From the NCBI RefSeq assembly GCF_003732665.1, contig NZ_MOBP01000010.1, positions 77,559-141,558 on the forward strand: DNA of 64,000 nucleotides. Direction: 5' to 3'. This DNA comes from Pseudomonas frederiksbergensis (GTDB taxonomy: Bacteria; Pseudomonadota; Gammaproteobacteria; Pseudomonadales; Pseudomonadaceae). Shown in pieces: positions 10,901-23,477 of this stretch; positions within the stretch are counted from its first letter, which is position 1, and each line of letters begins with the position of its first letter. The notes beneath the pieces were generated by a model. It was not told the origin of the DNA. It worked only from the letters and a program-made list of their open reading frames with translations, and did not search any database. A program made the position numbers and the translations under genes.

Positions 10901-12966
10901 TCGATCTTGACGCGTTTGAGCGTATCGGCCAGCAGGGAGGGCAGGGGTTCATTGTCGACCAGCATCCGGCGCAGGGCGTTTTCGTGGTAGCCGCTGATAC
11001 TCAGCACTGTTTCAAGGTCGTCCGTGGACAAGGCGTCGGCGAGAGGGCCGAGGCGCTGTAAGACTTTTTCGCGGTCCCAGGTCAGCGGTTGTTCGTGTTC
11101 GGCCTGCCAACTGCCGTTGCCGTTGTGTTTCAGTCGCGGCGCGTAGGCGTCGGGCCGGTTCGGATGTTCGATCACGAACGGCTCCCGGGCGGAGGCTCTT
11201 TTCACCGAATACGTTTTGCCTTCCAGCAGCAGGATGGTTTTGTCGTCGTGGCGGCGCAGGCCCAGATCGTCGGGGATGACGTCGGTTGAGGCAGTGGGGT
11301 GTTCATAGGGCCCCAGGTCGCCATTCCAGTAGCGGGTCTTGCCGTCAGCGGTCTTGACTGGCGTGAAACGGTCAATGAAGCCGATCCATTCGCGGGGCAG
11401 CACCTGGCGAAACTCCCCGGCGACGATGTTGCCACCGGCGGCAAAGGTGCCCAGTTGCACCAGTGATTCGATCACGCCCAGGGTGTGGGCGATGGCCTCG
11501 CGGGTCAGGCCCTCTGCCCAGTCGACGATCCCCTCGAAGGTTTCATCAAGCACCTGGTACGCCGTGTAGGCCAGCATCAACTCACCGAGAAACGGCACGA
11601 ACGGCAACGCCACGAACGCGGCGATTTGCAGCAGGGTCGAGGCAATGCCGGTGAAGGAATCCCAGCGCTCCCATCGAGCCTGCCGATCGGCGCTGGCGGT
11701 CGAGACCGCGATGGTGCGTGCGTCATTGAGGATCTTGTCGAGTTTGCGCTGCTGCAGATGCGCCCACAGATCACCGCGAAGGGGCGCCGCGGCAAATTGC
11801 AGGTTGGCGTGGGGTGCCCGGGTTTCGCGCCAGCTCGGCAACGGATCGCCGTAGTTGCGTTGATGCCAGGTGAGGGTGGTCAGTCGGCTGTTCAGGTTGG
11901 CGAAGAAATGACCACGATCTTCATGGGCCACGAAGCGATTGAAAAAGTGCTGGTAGTTTTGCGAGCGCAGCCGGTTGCTCAGGTCGGCCATGAAGTGAGC
12001 GCTGGAGGGATATTGTTTGAGGGCCTGTACAGGGTCGTCCGGGATGTAGGCGATTACGGGCACGGTGTCGCGATGCTGTTCCAGGTCCGGGGAAAACAGC
12101 ACGATGCCAGTGAGCCGGGCGTTCATCATGGTCAAGTCATGGCACAGCAAGGGCTTGCCATCGAGCAACATACCCTGCACGCCATCTACCAGCCCGCGCA
12201 TCGAGCGATAGGTGCCGTGACTCAACGGCTCGTCTGCAATGACCGCCAGTTCCAGCGCCATGCGCAGAGCGGCCTGGTGGCTGTCCTTGATCTGTGGGTG
12301 TAGCACGGCGGCGACCACCGGCGTGCTGACGCCCAGGTTTTCTTCGAGAAAGGCCTGATACTGCTTGCCGATGTCCAGTTCGCGACACAGCCGTGCGAAG
12401 GCGCCGATGCCGAGCCGATCCTTGATGTGCCTGAGGGTATCGAACTGGCCGGTGGCGGACGGTTGGGTGATGTAGGTCGAGTCTGCCTCGTAGGCGTCAT
12501 CTTTTGCTTCGGCGGGTTCGAAGTTGTGCAGCGCCGCGTCCAGCAGCGAAACCGTCCAGGTGCGGGCGCCTCCCGACTTGATGGGAAACCACGGCGTGGT
12601 GATTGGAATGTAGAGACGCAGCCAGGTGGCGTTGACGTCCAGGTCCAGCCCGTATTGCTGTTGCAGGGCGGCGCGCAACAAGGGCTCACCGAACGCACGC
12701 GCATCCTGAAGTTGTTCAAGGTGTTGATCGACGCCGTTCTGTGCGGTCCACCAGGCGTGGTTCAGCCGTTTCAGCACGCGGTGCTGCGCGGGCGAAACGC
12801 TGTGCAATTGGCTGATGAGTTCGGGGCGAGCGTCGCTCAGGTTGGCCCGGCGAGTGGCGCTGGCCTTGATCAGCCACGTCGGCAGTGTGGCGGCCAGGTG
12901 CGCGTAGTGGGTGTCCGGGTGCCGGGGCCAGAAAGGTATCGGTTGGAGGTCCTTGGGAAGATTCAC
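7927..12966 (-). CDS. Giant DUF6543/dermonecrotic-type protein with two LRR modules
   Basis: Protein of 1679 residues read against its neighbours, starting at GTG 12966 with AAGGA 8 bases upstream. The N-terminal ~1000 residues resemble the DUF6543 (dermonecrotic toxin-type) region of Pseudomonas effector-like proteins and include a hydrophobic helical hairpin at about 439-470. Two leucine-rich-repeat modules follow, residues ~1069-1348 and ~1379-1660. Each has the same order: a helical lead-in, an HPVTEQPFTPQQ-like motif, GDLPTLEADFSH-like entry, then 6-7 LRRs. The acidic C-terminus ends right after the second module. The NEL E3-ligase domain often found in this family is absent. It has no signal peptide; secretion by type III or another route is inference. 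The gene sits alone between argR and aruC. Confidence 0.8.
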   Translation of the reverse strand: MNLPKDLQPIPFWPRHPDTHYAHLAATLPTWLIKASATRRANLSDARPELISQLHSVSPAQHRVLKRLNHAWWTAQNGVDQHLEQLQDARAFGEPLLRAALQQQYGLDLDVNATWLRLYIPITTPWFPIKSGGARTWTVSLLDAALHNFEPAEAKDDAYEADSTYITQPSATGQFDTLRHIKDRLGIGAFARLCRELDIGKQYQAFLEENLGVSTPVVAAVLHPQIKDSHQAALRMALELAVIADEPLSHGTYRSMRGLVDGVQGMLLDGKPLLCHDLTMMNARLTGIVLFSPDLEQHRDTVPVIAYIPDDPVQALKQYPSSAHFMADLSNRLRSQNYQHFFNRFVAHEDRGHFFANLNSRLTTLTWHQRNYGDPLPSWRETRAPHANLQFAAAPLRGDLWAHLQQRKLDKILNDARTIAVSTASADRQARWERWDSFTGIASTLLQIAAFVALPFVPFLGELMLAYTAYQVLDETFEGIVDWAEGLTREAIAHTLGVIESLVQLGTFAAGGNIVAGEFRQVLPREWIGFIDRFTPVKTADGKTRYWNGDLGPYEHPTASTDVIPDDLGLRRHDDKTILLLEGKTYSVKRASAREPFVIEHPNRPDAYAPRLKHNGNGSWQAEHEQPLTWDREKVLQRLGPLADALSTDDLETVLSISGYHENALRRMLVDNEPLPSLLADTLKRVKIDRDLHTFIERLGSEQPATWLTADPATQLQLLTEQLRWPSDKALRLIDGQGEVTWQSSAGPRVYDIAANTGDVLKAALGHLDEAEIKALFDESSGAPSQALEVRTTQLRERILRVVQTQRSTLFEARYRAQELDVEPLARQLMDAVPGLPSGSAQELLLSASAIERQQLEQGTVAPRLKELARWTQQQVRAVRARESLELESVDNPDAERLALHSLPRLPGWSANVRIEVKRYSFEGADIDSIGQPNAAVRKVLVQTEDGHYQPYNEIGEVLADADDFYNSVLHALPDTVRRKIKLNIGQGQALKHAIGQHALPLEELQSVLSSQPLLKPSYDPHLMRLPGGVDGYRKSHPGYHSLSDRILELFPTFTEQQVADYARTLQEHPAGARIELSRMYEEFRQLAEDLRIWSHTVATEHPITGAALTPEQMFADAQNRHRLAGELHRCWRRQTALNDPAAQGGDPEYLFTFTRPIIGELPTLRADFSHISFVILEGNEMTLGARAFLNHFTGMRRLVVRNIPLGGLPEVVAMRPTLIQLILSNCRLSLSAETQSVIASMTQLHTLDLCRNPLSTSVSLEALPALEYLDLSNCSLTHTPAGLGTRTHLRNAILSDNLISHLPVELFDLPPIRVKGFDFSGNPLSDATRNRIKDNFQRVQQDFGVAAPQDDLERAARLYPRLLREDASEFVYRLPGNLAAGRVELARLENEYSTMVTALAAWTSDVPARHPVTEQPFTPQQLLIEHSIRDALKHRIEQAWRKEIEVDAFDDPIDPNETSYELVLDMIIIGDLPTLEADFSHVSHLFLSSDAGWTTVHNGFLRCFPRLKALTVHDYRMSVIPDAVFNMGELRSLVITDSHLTLTPNTVAALAGMDHLFILDLSDNPLYLAPDVSQMTNLNTLTLHDTFITELPNGMLHLQKLESANLSHNEILELPSDLLELPQDIAEGIGLRANPFSERSLQLLYAYFQNTGVDFGVEEIIDNAEMEVSHSEDSAMED

Positions 12967-13126
12967 GGTGTTGTCCTTAAGCCTGTCGAGCGAGCTATGA
13001 AACCCGGGAATCTTTTTTCAGGTGCGGTACATAGTTACCGCACATCAACGAACGCCTTGAAATCAAATGCACGCGACTGCCGCTGATTCGCCGCATCGGT
13101 TTAAACTGCGCCTTTGCGACGGTATA

Positions 13127-13142
13127 TGTCGCATTGCCGTAA
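13127..13142 (+). promoter_or_regulatory. Candidate ArgR half-site 1 upstream of aruC
   Basis: Exact TGTCGC-N8-AA match, 145 bases before the aruC start. It lies 52 bases from the next exact half-site, i.e. not the usual 21-base tandem, so each may pair with a degenerate partner. Confidence 0.55.
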
Positions 13143-13172
13143 ACCCGGCTGAAACCGGGGTTTGCGCTATAA

Positions 13173-14492
<1,320 letters not shown>

Positions 14493-14555
14493 TCCACCCT
14501 TCGACGCCTGAGCGTTCAGGCGTCGATCCAAATTTTTATGCCGGGTTAGATTCAA

Positions 14556-14719
14556 TGTGGGAGCGGGCTTGTTGTGGCGAGGGGGCTTGCCCCCGTTCGA
14601 TTGCGAAGCAATCGTAAATCGGTTCCCACTTTCTGATTCGAGAGTGTGGTGACTGGTTTCAGGGATGCTTCGCAACCCAACGGGGGCAAGCCCCCTCGCC
14701 ACACAAGCCCGCTCCCACA
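14556..14719. repeat. Large BIME-like inverted repeat
   Basis: Imperfect arms of about 42 bases (TGTGGGAGCGGGCTTG... with a GGCGAGGGGGCTTGCCCCC core, and the complement ending at 14719) enclose about 80 bases. It lies between aruC and aruF and fills most of the 300-base gap, so it may modulate mRNA levels of the two segments of the aru cluster. Confidence 0.8.
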
Positions 14720-14792
14720 GTTGGCTCTGAGTGATTTCAGGACTGACCCGGCTATTTTTCCTATAAGAGTTTTTCGAGAAAGGAGTGACACC

Positions 14793-15812
14793 ATGCTGGT
14801 GATGCGCCCCGCGCAAATGGCTGATCTGGGCGAGGTACAGCGTCTGGCTGCGGACAGCCCGATTGGTGTCACTTCCTTGCCGGATGACGTTGAACGCCTG
14901 AGCGACAAGATCGCCGCGAGCGAAGCCTCGTTTTCCGCTGAGGTCAGCTTCAACGGTGAAGAGAGCTACTTCTTCGTCCTCGAAGACAGTGCCACCGGCA
15001 AACTGGTGGGCTGTTCGGCCATCGTAGCCTCGGCCGGTTATTCCGAGCCGTTCTACAGCTTTCGTAATGAAACCTTCGTGCACGCCTCCCGCGAGCTGAA
15101 GATTCATAACAAGATCCACGTGCTCTCCCAGTGCCACGACCTGACCGGCAACAGCTTGCTGACCAGTTTTTACGTGAAGCCTGAGCTGGTGGGTTCGCCG
15201 TGGGCGGAACTCAATTCCCGTGGTCGTTTGCTGTTCGTCGCCAGCCACCCGGAGCGCTTCGCCGATTCCGTGGTGACCGAGATCGTCGGCTACAGCGATG
15301 AAAATGGCGACTCGCCGTTCTGGGACGCCATCGGTCGCAACTTCTTCGACCTCAACTACGCCGCTGCCGAGCGTTTGTGTGGCCTGAAGAGCCGCACGTT
15401 CCTGGCCGAGCTGATGCCGCATTACCCGATCTACGTGCCGCTGCTGCCGGACTCCGCGCAAGAAGCCATGGGCCAGGTGCACCCGCGTGCGCAGATCACG
15501 TTCGACATCCTGATGCGCGAAGGCTTCGAGACGGATCACTACATCGACATTTTCGACGGCGGCCCGACTTTGCACGCCCGCGTCTCGGGGATTCGTTCGA
15601 TCGCCCAGAGCCGTGTGGTCCCGGTGAAAATCGGTGAGCCGGTCAAAGGCGCCGGTCGGCAATACCTGGTGGCCAACGCCCAGTTGCAGGATTACCGCGC
15701 CGTGTTGCTCGAGCTCGATTACGCGCCGGGCAAACCCGTAACCCTGGATCTTGAAGCGGCCGAAGCCCTGGGCGTCGGCGAAGGTGCCAGCGTGCGCCTG
15801 GTCGCGGTTTAA
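14793..15812 (+). CDS. aruF: Arginine N-succinyltransferase, alpha subunit
   Basis: AstA-family acyltransferase, 339 residues, first step of the AST pathway (arginine plus succinyl-CoA). Pseudomonas uses a heteromer of AruF and AruG. Family motifs include VMRPAQMADLGEVQRLA, LTGNSLLTSF, the catalytic-region GDSPFWDAIGRNFFDL and GQVHPRAQ. Start ATG 14793 has AGGAG 8 bases upstream; the frame extends far upstream only through the repeat. The paralogous aruG follows after 46 bases. Confidence 0.94.
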   Translation: MLVMRPAQMADLGEVQRLAADSPIGVTSLPDDVERLSDKIAASEASFSAEVSFNGEESYFFVLEDSATGKLVGCSAIVASAGYSEPFYSFRNETFVHASRELKIHNKIHVLSQCHDLTGNSLLTSFYVKPELVGSPWAELNSRGRLLFVASHPERFADSVVTEIVGYSDENGDSPFWDAIGRNFFDLNYAAAERLCGLKSRTFLAELMPHYPIYVPLLPDSAQEAMGQVHPRAQITFDILMREGFETDHYIDIFDGGPTLHARVSGIRSIAQSRVVPVKIGEPVKGAGRQYLVANAQLQDYRAVLLELDYAPGKPVTLDLEAAEALGVGEGASVRLVAV

Positions 15813-15858
15813 CTGAGTGTTTCACGGGTGGCGCAAGCGGCCCGTTTGAGGAGATAGC

Positions 15859-18350
<2,492 letters not shown>

Positions 18351-18357
18351 CGGCCAT

Positions 18358-18420
18358 TCGCGAGCAAGCCCGCTCCCACAGGTTTTGCACAATCCCTGTG
18401 GGAGCGGGCTTGCTCGCGAA
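18358..18420. repeat. REP inverted pair after aruD
   Basis: Perfect 26-bp arms (18358-18383 and 18395-18420) built from the TTCGCGAGCAAGCCCGCTCC core with an 11-base loop. A strong hairpin in the aruD-aruB gap. Confidence 0.9.
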
Positions 18421-18490
18421 GGCCGCGACGCGGTCTTAACTCAATTGTTACCAGATGCCTATAAAAACAGATTCTCGTGGAGCCTCGCTG

Positions 18491-19837
18491 ATGAAATCCT
18501 ATGAAGTCAATTTTGACGGTCTAGTGGGGCCGACCCATAACTACGGCGGCCTGTCCTACGGCAACGTCGCGTCCCAGAGCAACAGCCAGCAGTCTTCGAA
18601 CCCGAAGGAAGCGGCGTTGCAAGGGTTGCAGAAAATGAAAGCGCTGATGGAAATGGGCTTTCAACAAGGCGTGCTGGCACCGCAAGAACGTCCGGACGTT
18701 GCCGCATTGCGCCGTTTGGGTTTCAGCGGCACCGATGCCCAAGTGATCGAGCAGGCGGCTAAAGAAGCCATGCCGCTGCTGGTCGCCAGTTGCTCGGCAT
18801 CGAGCATGTGGGTAGCCAACGCCGCGACGGTCAGCCCGAGCGCCGACACTGCCGATGGCCGCGTGCATTTCACCGCCGCCAACCTGAACTGCAAATATCA
18901 CCGCAGCATCGAGCATCCGACCACCAGCCGCGTGCTGGGCGCGATGTTCGCCGACCAGAAGCACTTCGCCCACCACGCCGCTTTGCCGGCCGTGGCGCAG
19001 TTCGGCGACGAAGGCGCGGCCAACCACACCCGTTTTTGCCGTGACTATGGCGAGGCTGGCGTCGAGTTCTTCGTGTTCGGGCGCAGCGCTTTCGACAACC
19101 GCTACCCGGCGCCACAGAAATATCCGGCGCGCCAGACCCTCGAAGCGTCCCAGGCTGTGGCTCGTCTGCACGGTTTGAGCGATGACGGCGTGGTCTATGC
19201 GCAGCAGAACCCATCGGTGATCGATCAGGGCGTGTTTCACAACGACGTGATCGCTGTGGGTAACGGCGAGGTTTTGTTCTATCACGAGGACGCCTTCCTC
19301 GACACCGAACAGATGCTGGCCGAGCTTTCCGGAAAACTCGCCAAAGTCGGTGGGAAATTTCAGTCGGTGTGTGTTCCGCGTTCCGCGGTCACCGTAGAAG
19401 ACGCGGTTCGGTCCTACCTGTTCAATAGTCAGCTTCTGTCGCGTCCTGACGGCTCGATGCTCTTGATCGTGCCGGAAGAATGCCGTGGCAACGAGCGCGT
19501 CTGGCAATACCTGCAAGGTTTGACCAGTTCCGGCGGGCTGATCCGCGAGGTCAAAGTCTTCGATTTGAAACAGAGCATGCAGAACGGCGGTGGCCCGGCT
19601 TGCCTGAGACTTCGCGTGGCCCTTAACGAAACCGAACTGGCGGCGGTCAATCCAGGCGTTATCATGACAGCACCGCTGTACGGCACGCTGACCGAATGGG
19701 TCGACAAGCACTACCGCGACCGCATGACCGAAAACGATCTCGCGGATCCGCAATTGCTGCTTGAATGCCGGACGGCACTGGATGAACTGACGCAAATCCT
19801 TAAACTGGGCGCGGTTTATCCATTCCAGATCAATTGA
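18491..19837 (+). CDS. aruB: N-succinylarginine dihydrolase
   Basis: AstB, 448 residues, second AST step: hydrolyses succinylarginine to succinylornithine, CO2 and two ammonia. It is an amidinotransferase-fold enzyme. The N-terminus [20 protein letters not shown] is the family start (ATG 18491, GGAG 8 bases upstream), so the in-frame ATG at 18455 is rejected. The catalytic cysteine lies near the C-terminus in [12 protein letters not shown], and the conserved glutamate/histidine segments ([15 protein letters not shown]) are present. Confidence 0.95.
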   Translation: MKSYEVNFDGLVGPTHNYGGLSYGNVASQSNSQQSSNPKEAALQGLQKMKALMEMGFQQGVLAPQERPDVAALRRLGFSGTDAQVIEQAAKEAMPLLVASCSASSMWVANAATVSPSADTADGRVHFTAANLNCKYHRSIEHPTTSRVLGAMFADQKHFAHHAALPAVAQFGDEGAANHTRFCRDYGEAGVEFFVFGRSAFDNRYPAPQKYPARQTLEASQAVARLHGLSDDGVVYAQQNPSVIDQGVFHNDVIAVGNGEVLFYHEDAFLDTEQMLAELSGKLAKVGGKFQSVCVPRSAVTVEDAVRSYLFNSQLLSRPDGSMLLIVPEECRGNERVWQYLQGLTSSGGLIREVKVFDLKQSMQNGGGPACLRLRVALNETELAAVNPGVIMTAPLYGTLTEWVDKHYRDRMTENDLADPQLLLECRTALDELTQILKLGAVYPFQIN

Positions 19838-19857
19838 ACGTCGAGAGCGTAAAAAAC

Positions 19858-20145
19858 ATGAGCGATACCCTGCAGCTGATCCTTGAAGACACCGACGGCA
19901 CGCAACTGGAAACCTCCTGCACCCGCGTCGCGGTCCTGTGGCAAGGCAAAGAGCTGTGGATCCAGCAAGATGGCCGCGGCCAACTGCTGATCGGCGTGGA
20001 CGTCGAAGAAGGCGATGCTGAATACGCAAACCTGCTGCTGCGCCCATTGGCGACTAATCTGGTAAGTCTGCAACTGGAAATGGAACCGGCCGAAGTCGGT
20101 GACGAAGACCACGTGCACGGCCCGGATTGCGCACACGACCACTAA
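19858..20145 (+). CDS. Conserved small protein with His-rich tail
   Basis: A 95-residue acidic protein of unknown role, located between aruB and aruE as in P. aeruginosa. The start is taken as ATG 19858 (MSDTLQLILEDTDG). The frame continues to a TTG at 19834 overlapping aruB, which is less likely. The C-terminus EDHVHGPDCAHDH clusters four histidines, a cysteine and acids. This suggests metal binding (inference), perhaps supplying or sensing zinc for AruE. It is probably co-transcribed with the aru genes. Confidence 0.8.
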   Translation: MSDTLQLILEDTDGTQLETSCTRVAVLWQGKELWIQQDGRGQLLIGVDVEEGDAEYANLLLRPLATNLVSLQLEMEPAEVGDEDHVHGPDCAHDH

Positions 20146-20157
20146 GGAAATCGCTCT

Positions 20158-21168
20158 ATGCTCGCCCTCGGCAAACTGCTTGAACTGACCCTCGCCGGCC
20201 GCGAACCGGCGGAGAAGACTCAACTGACTGTCGAAGGCGTGCGGATGCGCTGGTTGAGCGAAGGTGCGCTGGAAGTCCGGCCACCGGAGGCTCGCGACAA
20301 TGGCCTGGACCTGCTGCTGTCAGCCGGTATCCATGGCAACGAAACAGCGCCGATCGAGTTGCTCGATCGCCTGTTGCATGGCATCGCTCGCGGCGATCTT
20401 AAGCCGCGCGCACGTATTCTGTTCCTGTTCGGTAACCCTGAGGCGATCCGTCGCGGCGAGCGTTTTGTCGAGCAGGACGTCAATCGGCTGTTCAATGGCC
20501 GTCACGAGCAAAGCAGCGGTTCCGAAGCCCTGCGTGCCTGTGAGCTGGAGCGGCTGGCGGCGAGTTTCTTCAGCCTGCCGGACCGCGACCGTTTGCACTA
20601 CGACCTGCACACCGCGATCCGTGGCTCGAAAATCGAGCAGTTCGCGTTGTACCCGTGGAAAGAAGGCCGCCAGCATTCACGCCTGGAACTGGCGCGTCTG
20701 CGCGCCGCCGGCATGGACGCGGTGCTGTTGCAGAACAAGCCGTCCATCGTCTTCAGTTCCTACACCTACGACAAGCTCGGTGCCGAGGCTTTCACTCTGG
20801 AGTTGGGCAAGGCGCGGCCCTTCGGGCAGAACGCCGGGGTTAACGTTTCCCTGCTGGAAACCCGCCTGCAGCAGATCATCGAAGGCAACGAACCGCCCCT
20901 GACCGACGAAGGCCTGGACGGTTTGCAGTTGTTCAGCGTGGCGCGGGAAATCATCAAGCACAGCGACAGCTTCCGCTTGAACCTGCCAGCGGACATCGAG
21001 AACTTTTCGGAATTGGAAGTGGGTTATGTACTGGCCGAAGACATCGCCCAGACCCGCTGGATCATCGAAGAGAAGGGCGCCCGGATCATCTTCCCCAACC
21101 CCAAAGTGAAGAACGGCCTGCGCGCCGGCATCCTGATCGTCCCGACCACCGACGAAAACCTCGCCTAA
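20158..21168 (+). CDS. aruE: Succinylglutamate desuccinylase
   Basis: AstE, 336 residues, zinc hydrolase and last step of the AST pathway, releasing glutamate and succinate. Zinc ligands are visible in [11 protein letters not shown] (H-x-x-E) and in [10 protein letters not shown] (third histidine); the [14 protein letters not shown] segment holds the catalytic glutamate. ATG 20158 has TAAGGA upstream and follows the small His-tailed gene by 12 bases. Confidence 0.94.
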   Translation: MLALGKLLELTLAGREPAEKTQLTVEGVRMRWLSEGALEVRPPEARDNGLDLLLSAGIHGNETAPIELLDRLLHGIARGDLKPRARILFLFGNPEAIRRGERFVEQDVNRLFNGRHEQSSGSEALRACELERLAASFFSLPDRDRLHYDLHTAIRGSKIEQFALYPWKEGRQHSRLELARLRAAGMDAVLLQNKPSIVFSSYTYDKLGAEAFTLELGKARPFGQNAGVNVSLLETRLQQIIEGNEPPLTDEGLDGLQLFSVAREIIKHSDSFRLNLPADIENFSELEVGYVLAEDIAQTRWIIEEKGARIIFPNPKVKNGLRAGILIVPTTDENLA

Positions 21169-21185
21169 GCACACCACAAAACCAA

Positions 21186-21330
21186 TGTGGGAGCGGGCTT
21201 GCTCGCGAAGACGGCCTGACAGATAGCGCCGCCAACCTGTAGGAGCGAGGCTTGCCCGCGAAGGCGATCTAACAATCAACATCTCTGTAGATCATGAAAT
21301 GGCCTTCGCGGGCAAGCCTCGCTCCTACAG
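21186..21330. repeat. Compound REP region after aruE
   Basis: A single REP copy (21186-21210) is followed by a head-to-head pair with arms CTGTAGGAGCGAGGCTTGCC at 21237 and the complement ending at 21330, perfect over 29 bases. It lies between the converging aruE and ribH genes and may act on both mRNA ends. Confidence 0.88.
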
Positions 21331-21345
21331 GGGCGGGGTTGGTGT

Positions 21346-21855
21346 TTAGACCGCTACCGCCCGTGGCTCACTACGACGCAACGCCCGGGTCTTGTGCAGC
21401 GTATCCGCACAGGTCTTCGCCGCTTCCTGGCCTTTATGCACGAAATGCTCGAAGAAGAACTTCTGATGTTCTTCGCCGGAGTGGAAGTGGTGCGGGGTCA
21501 GGACCACCGAGAACACCGGCACTTCGGTTTCCAGCTGAACCTGCATCAGGCCGCTGATCACCGATTGTGCGACGAATTCGTGACGGTAGATCCCGCCGTC
21601 CACGACCAGGCCAGCGGCAACGATGCCGGCATAGCGCCCGGACTTGGCGAGCAGCTTGGCGTGCAACGGGATTTCAAAGGCGCCGCCGACTTCGAAGAAA
21701 TCGATGTCCGATTCCTGATAGCCCTGGGCAATCATTTCGGCGAGGAAGCCCTTACGGCTCTGGTCGACGATTTCCTTGTGCCAGCAGGCCTGGATGAACG
21801 CGACGCGCTCGCCCTGATGGTTTTTGCTTTTGCTGTCGATTGCGGTGGGTTGCAT
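21346..21855 (-). CDS. ribH: 6,7-dimethyl-8-ribityllumazine synthase
   Basis: Lumazine synthase, 169 residues, penultimate step of riboflavin synthesis, joining the aminouracil and dihydroxybutanone phosphate. Family features are FIQACWHKEIVDQSRKGF, FFEVGGAFEIPLHAKLLA, AAGLVVDGGIYRHEFVAQSVI and VLTPHHF with the active-site histidine. The start is ATG 21855 (MQPTAIDSK). The open frame extends a further ~310 bases upstream only because the riboswitch happens to lack stops. The divergent sequence suggests the stand-alone RibH2-type paralogue rather than the copy in a rib operon (inference). Confidence 0.9.
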   Translation of the reverse strand: MQPTAIDSKSKNHQGERVAFIQACWHKEIVDQSRKGFLAEMIAQGYQESDIDFFEVGGAFEIPLHAKLLAKSGRYAGIVAAGLVVDGGIYRHEFVAQSVISGLMQVQLETEVPVFSVVLTPHHFHSGEEHQKFFFEHFVHKGQEAAKTCADTLHKTRALRRSEPRAVAV

Positions 21856-21961
21856 GTTCTGGTTCCTGTTTGTGTGAAAAACAGGGCTTATGAATCGAAT
21901 GGGATTTAAGGGTACGCAGGCTCGCAAAAAATGCGTGCAAACGGCCCTTTGGCGCCAATCC

Positions 21962-22127
21962 CGTTCTCTCTTCATCCGGACTATGACCGTCGGCCCCGGG
22001 ATCACACCGGGTCTGCTGACCTTGCCGCCAGTCACTGCCGAAGCCGTGCTGCCACCAAGCGCTCGCGGGCTATGCGCATTGCGCGCAATTACCGCCGGTG
22101 GGGAGTTGCACCCCGCCCTGAGAACGT
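21962..22127 (-). ncRNA. FMN riboswitch (RFN element) upstream of ribH
   Basis: On the minus strand, the RFN hallmarks appear in order: TTCTCAGGGCGGGGTGCAA at 22127-22109, ACTCCCCACCGGCGGTAA, an internal variable stem, GGCAGCACGG, GACTGGCGGCAAGG, and the closing GGATGAAGAGA at about 21966. It lies about 105 bases before the ribH start. FMN binding is known to lower expression of the gene behind it. Confidence 0.95.
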
Positions 22128-22326
22128 TTTGCCGCCAGAATGTTTGGCGGCGAAGCGTTTTTAACACATATTTCCTACCTGCGCATTGCTGCTTTCTGAT
22201 GATTGATATCGGGTTTTTCGTTGGCTTAACGCACCTATTCCTCAGCCGAGGGTTGATTATTCGTCGCTATGCCCGCAGTAATTCCATCTTGAAAGGGATT
22301 TTCCCCTGCTAACCGAGGCCAGATTC

Positions 22327-23331
22327 ATGAGCGTTATCGATCTTCGCAGCGACACCGTCACCCAACCCACCGCCGGGATGCTCGACGCGATGGCCAAGGC
22401 CGCCACCGGTGACGACGTTTACGGTGAAGATCCGACGGTCAATCGTCTGGAAGCCGAACTGGCAAAACGGCTGGGTTTTGCGGCGGCGTTGTTCGTGCCG
22501 ACGGGCACCATGAGCAATCTGCTGGGTTTGATGGCGCACTGCGAACGCGGCGAGGAATACATCGTCGGCCAGCAGGCTCATACCTATAAGTACGAAGGTG
22601 GCGGTGCGGCGGTGCTCGGTTCGATCCAGCCGCAGCCCATCGAATTGCAGGCTGACGGATCACTGGACCTGGCCCAGGTTGCCGCGGCGATCAAACCGGA
22701 CGACTTCCATTTTGCGCGCACCCGATTGGTTGCCCTGGAAAACACCATGCAGGGCAAGGTCCTGCCGCTGGAGTATCTGGCACGGGCGCGAGCCTTCACC
22801 CGCGCGCACGGTCTGGCCCTGCATCTGGACGGTGCGCGGCTTTACAACGCCGCGGTCAAACTGGGTGTCGATGCCCGGGAAATCACCCAACATTTCGACT
22901 CGGTTTCGGTGTGCCTGTCCAAAGGCCTGGGCGCGCCCGTCGGGTCGGTGCTGTGTGGTCCGGTCGAATTCATCGCCAAGGCGCGCCGTCTGCGCAAAAT
23001 GGTCGGCGGCGGCATGCGCCAGTCTGGCCTCCTGGCTGCGGCAGGTTTGTACGCCCTGGACAATAACGTCCAGCGCTTGGCCGACGACCACGCCAATGCG
23101 CAATTTCTGGCCGAAGGCCTGCGCGAGGCCGGTTTTGAGGTCGAGCCGGTACAGACCAACATGGTGTACGTCGCCATGGGCGACAAAGCCGAAGCCATCA
23201 AGGCATTCGCGGGCGAGCGCGGCATCAAGCTGAGCGCCGCCGGTCGTCTGCGGATGGTCACGCACATGGACGTCAGCCGCTCACAAATCGAGCAGGTGAT
23301 CGCTACATTCGTCGAGTTTTCGCGCAACTGA
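22327..23331 (+). CDS. ltaE: Low-specificity L-threonine aldolase
   Basis: PLP-dependent aldolase, 334 residues, cleaving L-threonine or allo-threonine to glycine and acetaldehyde. Visible: the family N-terminus [23 protein letters not shown] (phosphate), [12 protein letters not shown] with Asp168, and the Schiff-base lysine Lys199 in [12 protein letters not shown]. It starts at ATG 22327, divergent from ribH with its riboswitch in between, and is monocistronic as far as visible. Confidence 0.93.
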   Translation: MSVIDLRSDTVTQPTAGMLDAMAKAATGDDVYGEDPTVNRLEAELAKRLGFAAALFVPTGTMSNLLGLMAHCERGEEYIVGQQAHTYKYEGGGAAVLGSIQPQPIELQADGSLDLAQVAAAIKPDDFHFARTRLVALENTMQGKVLPLEYLARARAFTRAHGLALHLDGARLYNAAVKLGVDAREITQHFDSVSVCLSKGLGAPVGSVLCGPVEFIAKARRLRKMVGGGMRQSGLLAAAGLYALDNNVQRLADDHANAQFLAEGLREAGFEVEPVQTNMVYVAMGDKAEAIKAFAGERGIKLSAAGRLRMVTHMDVSRSQIEQVIATFVEFSRN

Positions 23332-23477
23332 CAGCGTTAGCCGTCCAATTGACCGTTTCTATCGTATAAACACGCTGTACCCCGCGCGCTGGGCCGATAT
23401 AATGCGGCCCTTTGCCGTCGCTTCGTCTGTTGACGTATTGCACAGGCCTTTGGCCGCAGCCTCCGTGGAAGAACCTA

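Noticed and set aside
18521..20047. 508-codon open frame antisense to aruB
   Set aside because: Shadow of aruB; Arg/Gln/His-rich translation without domain resemblance.
21856..22167. N-terminal extension of ribH
   Set aside because: The sequence is the FMN riboswitch and leader; the protein family starts at ATG 21855.
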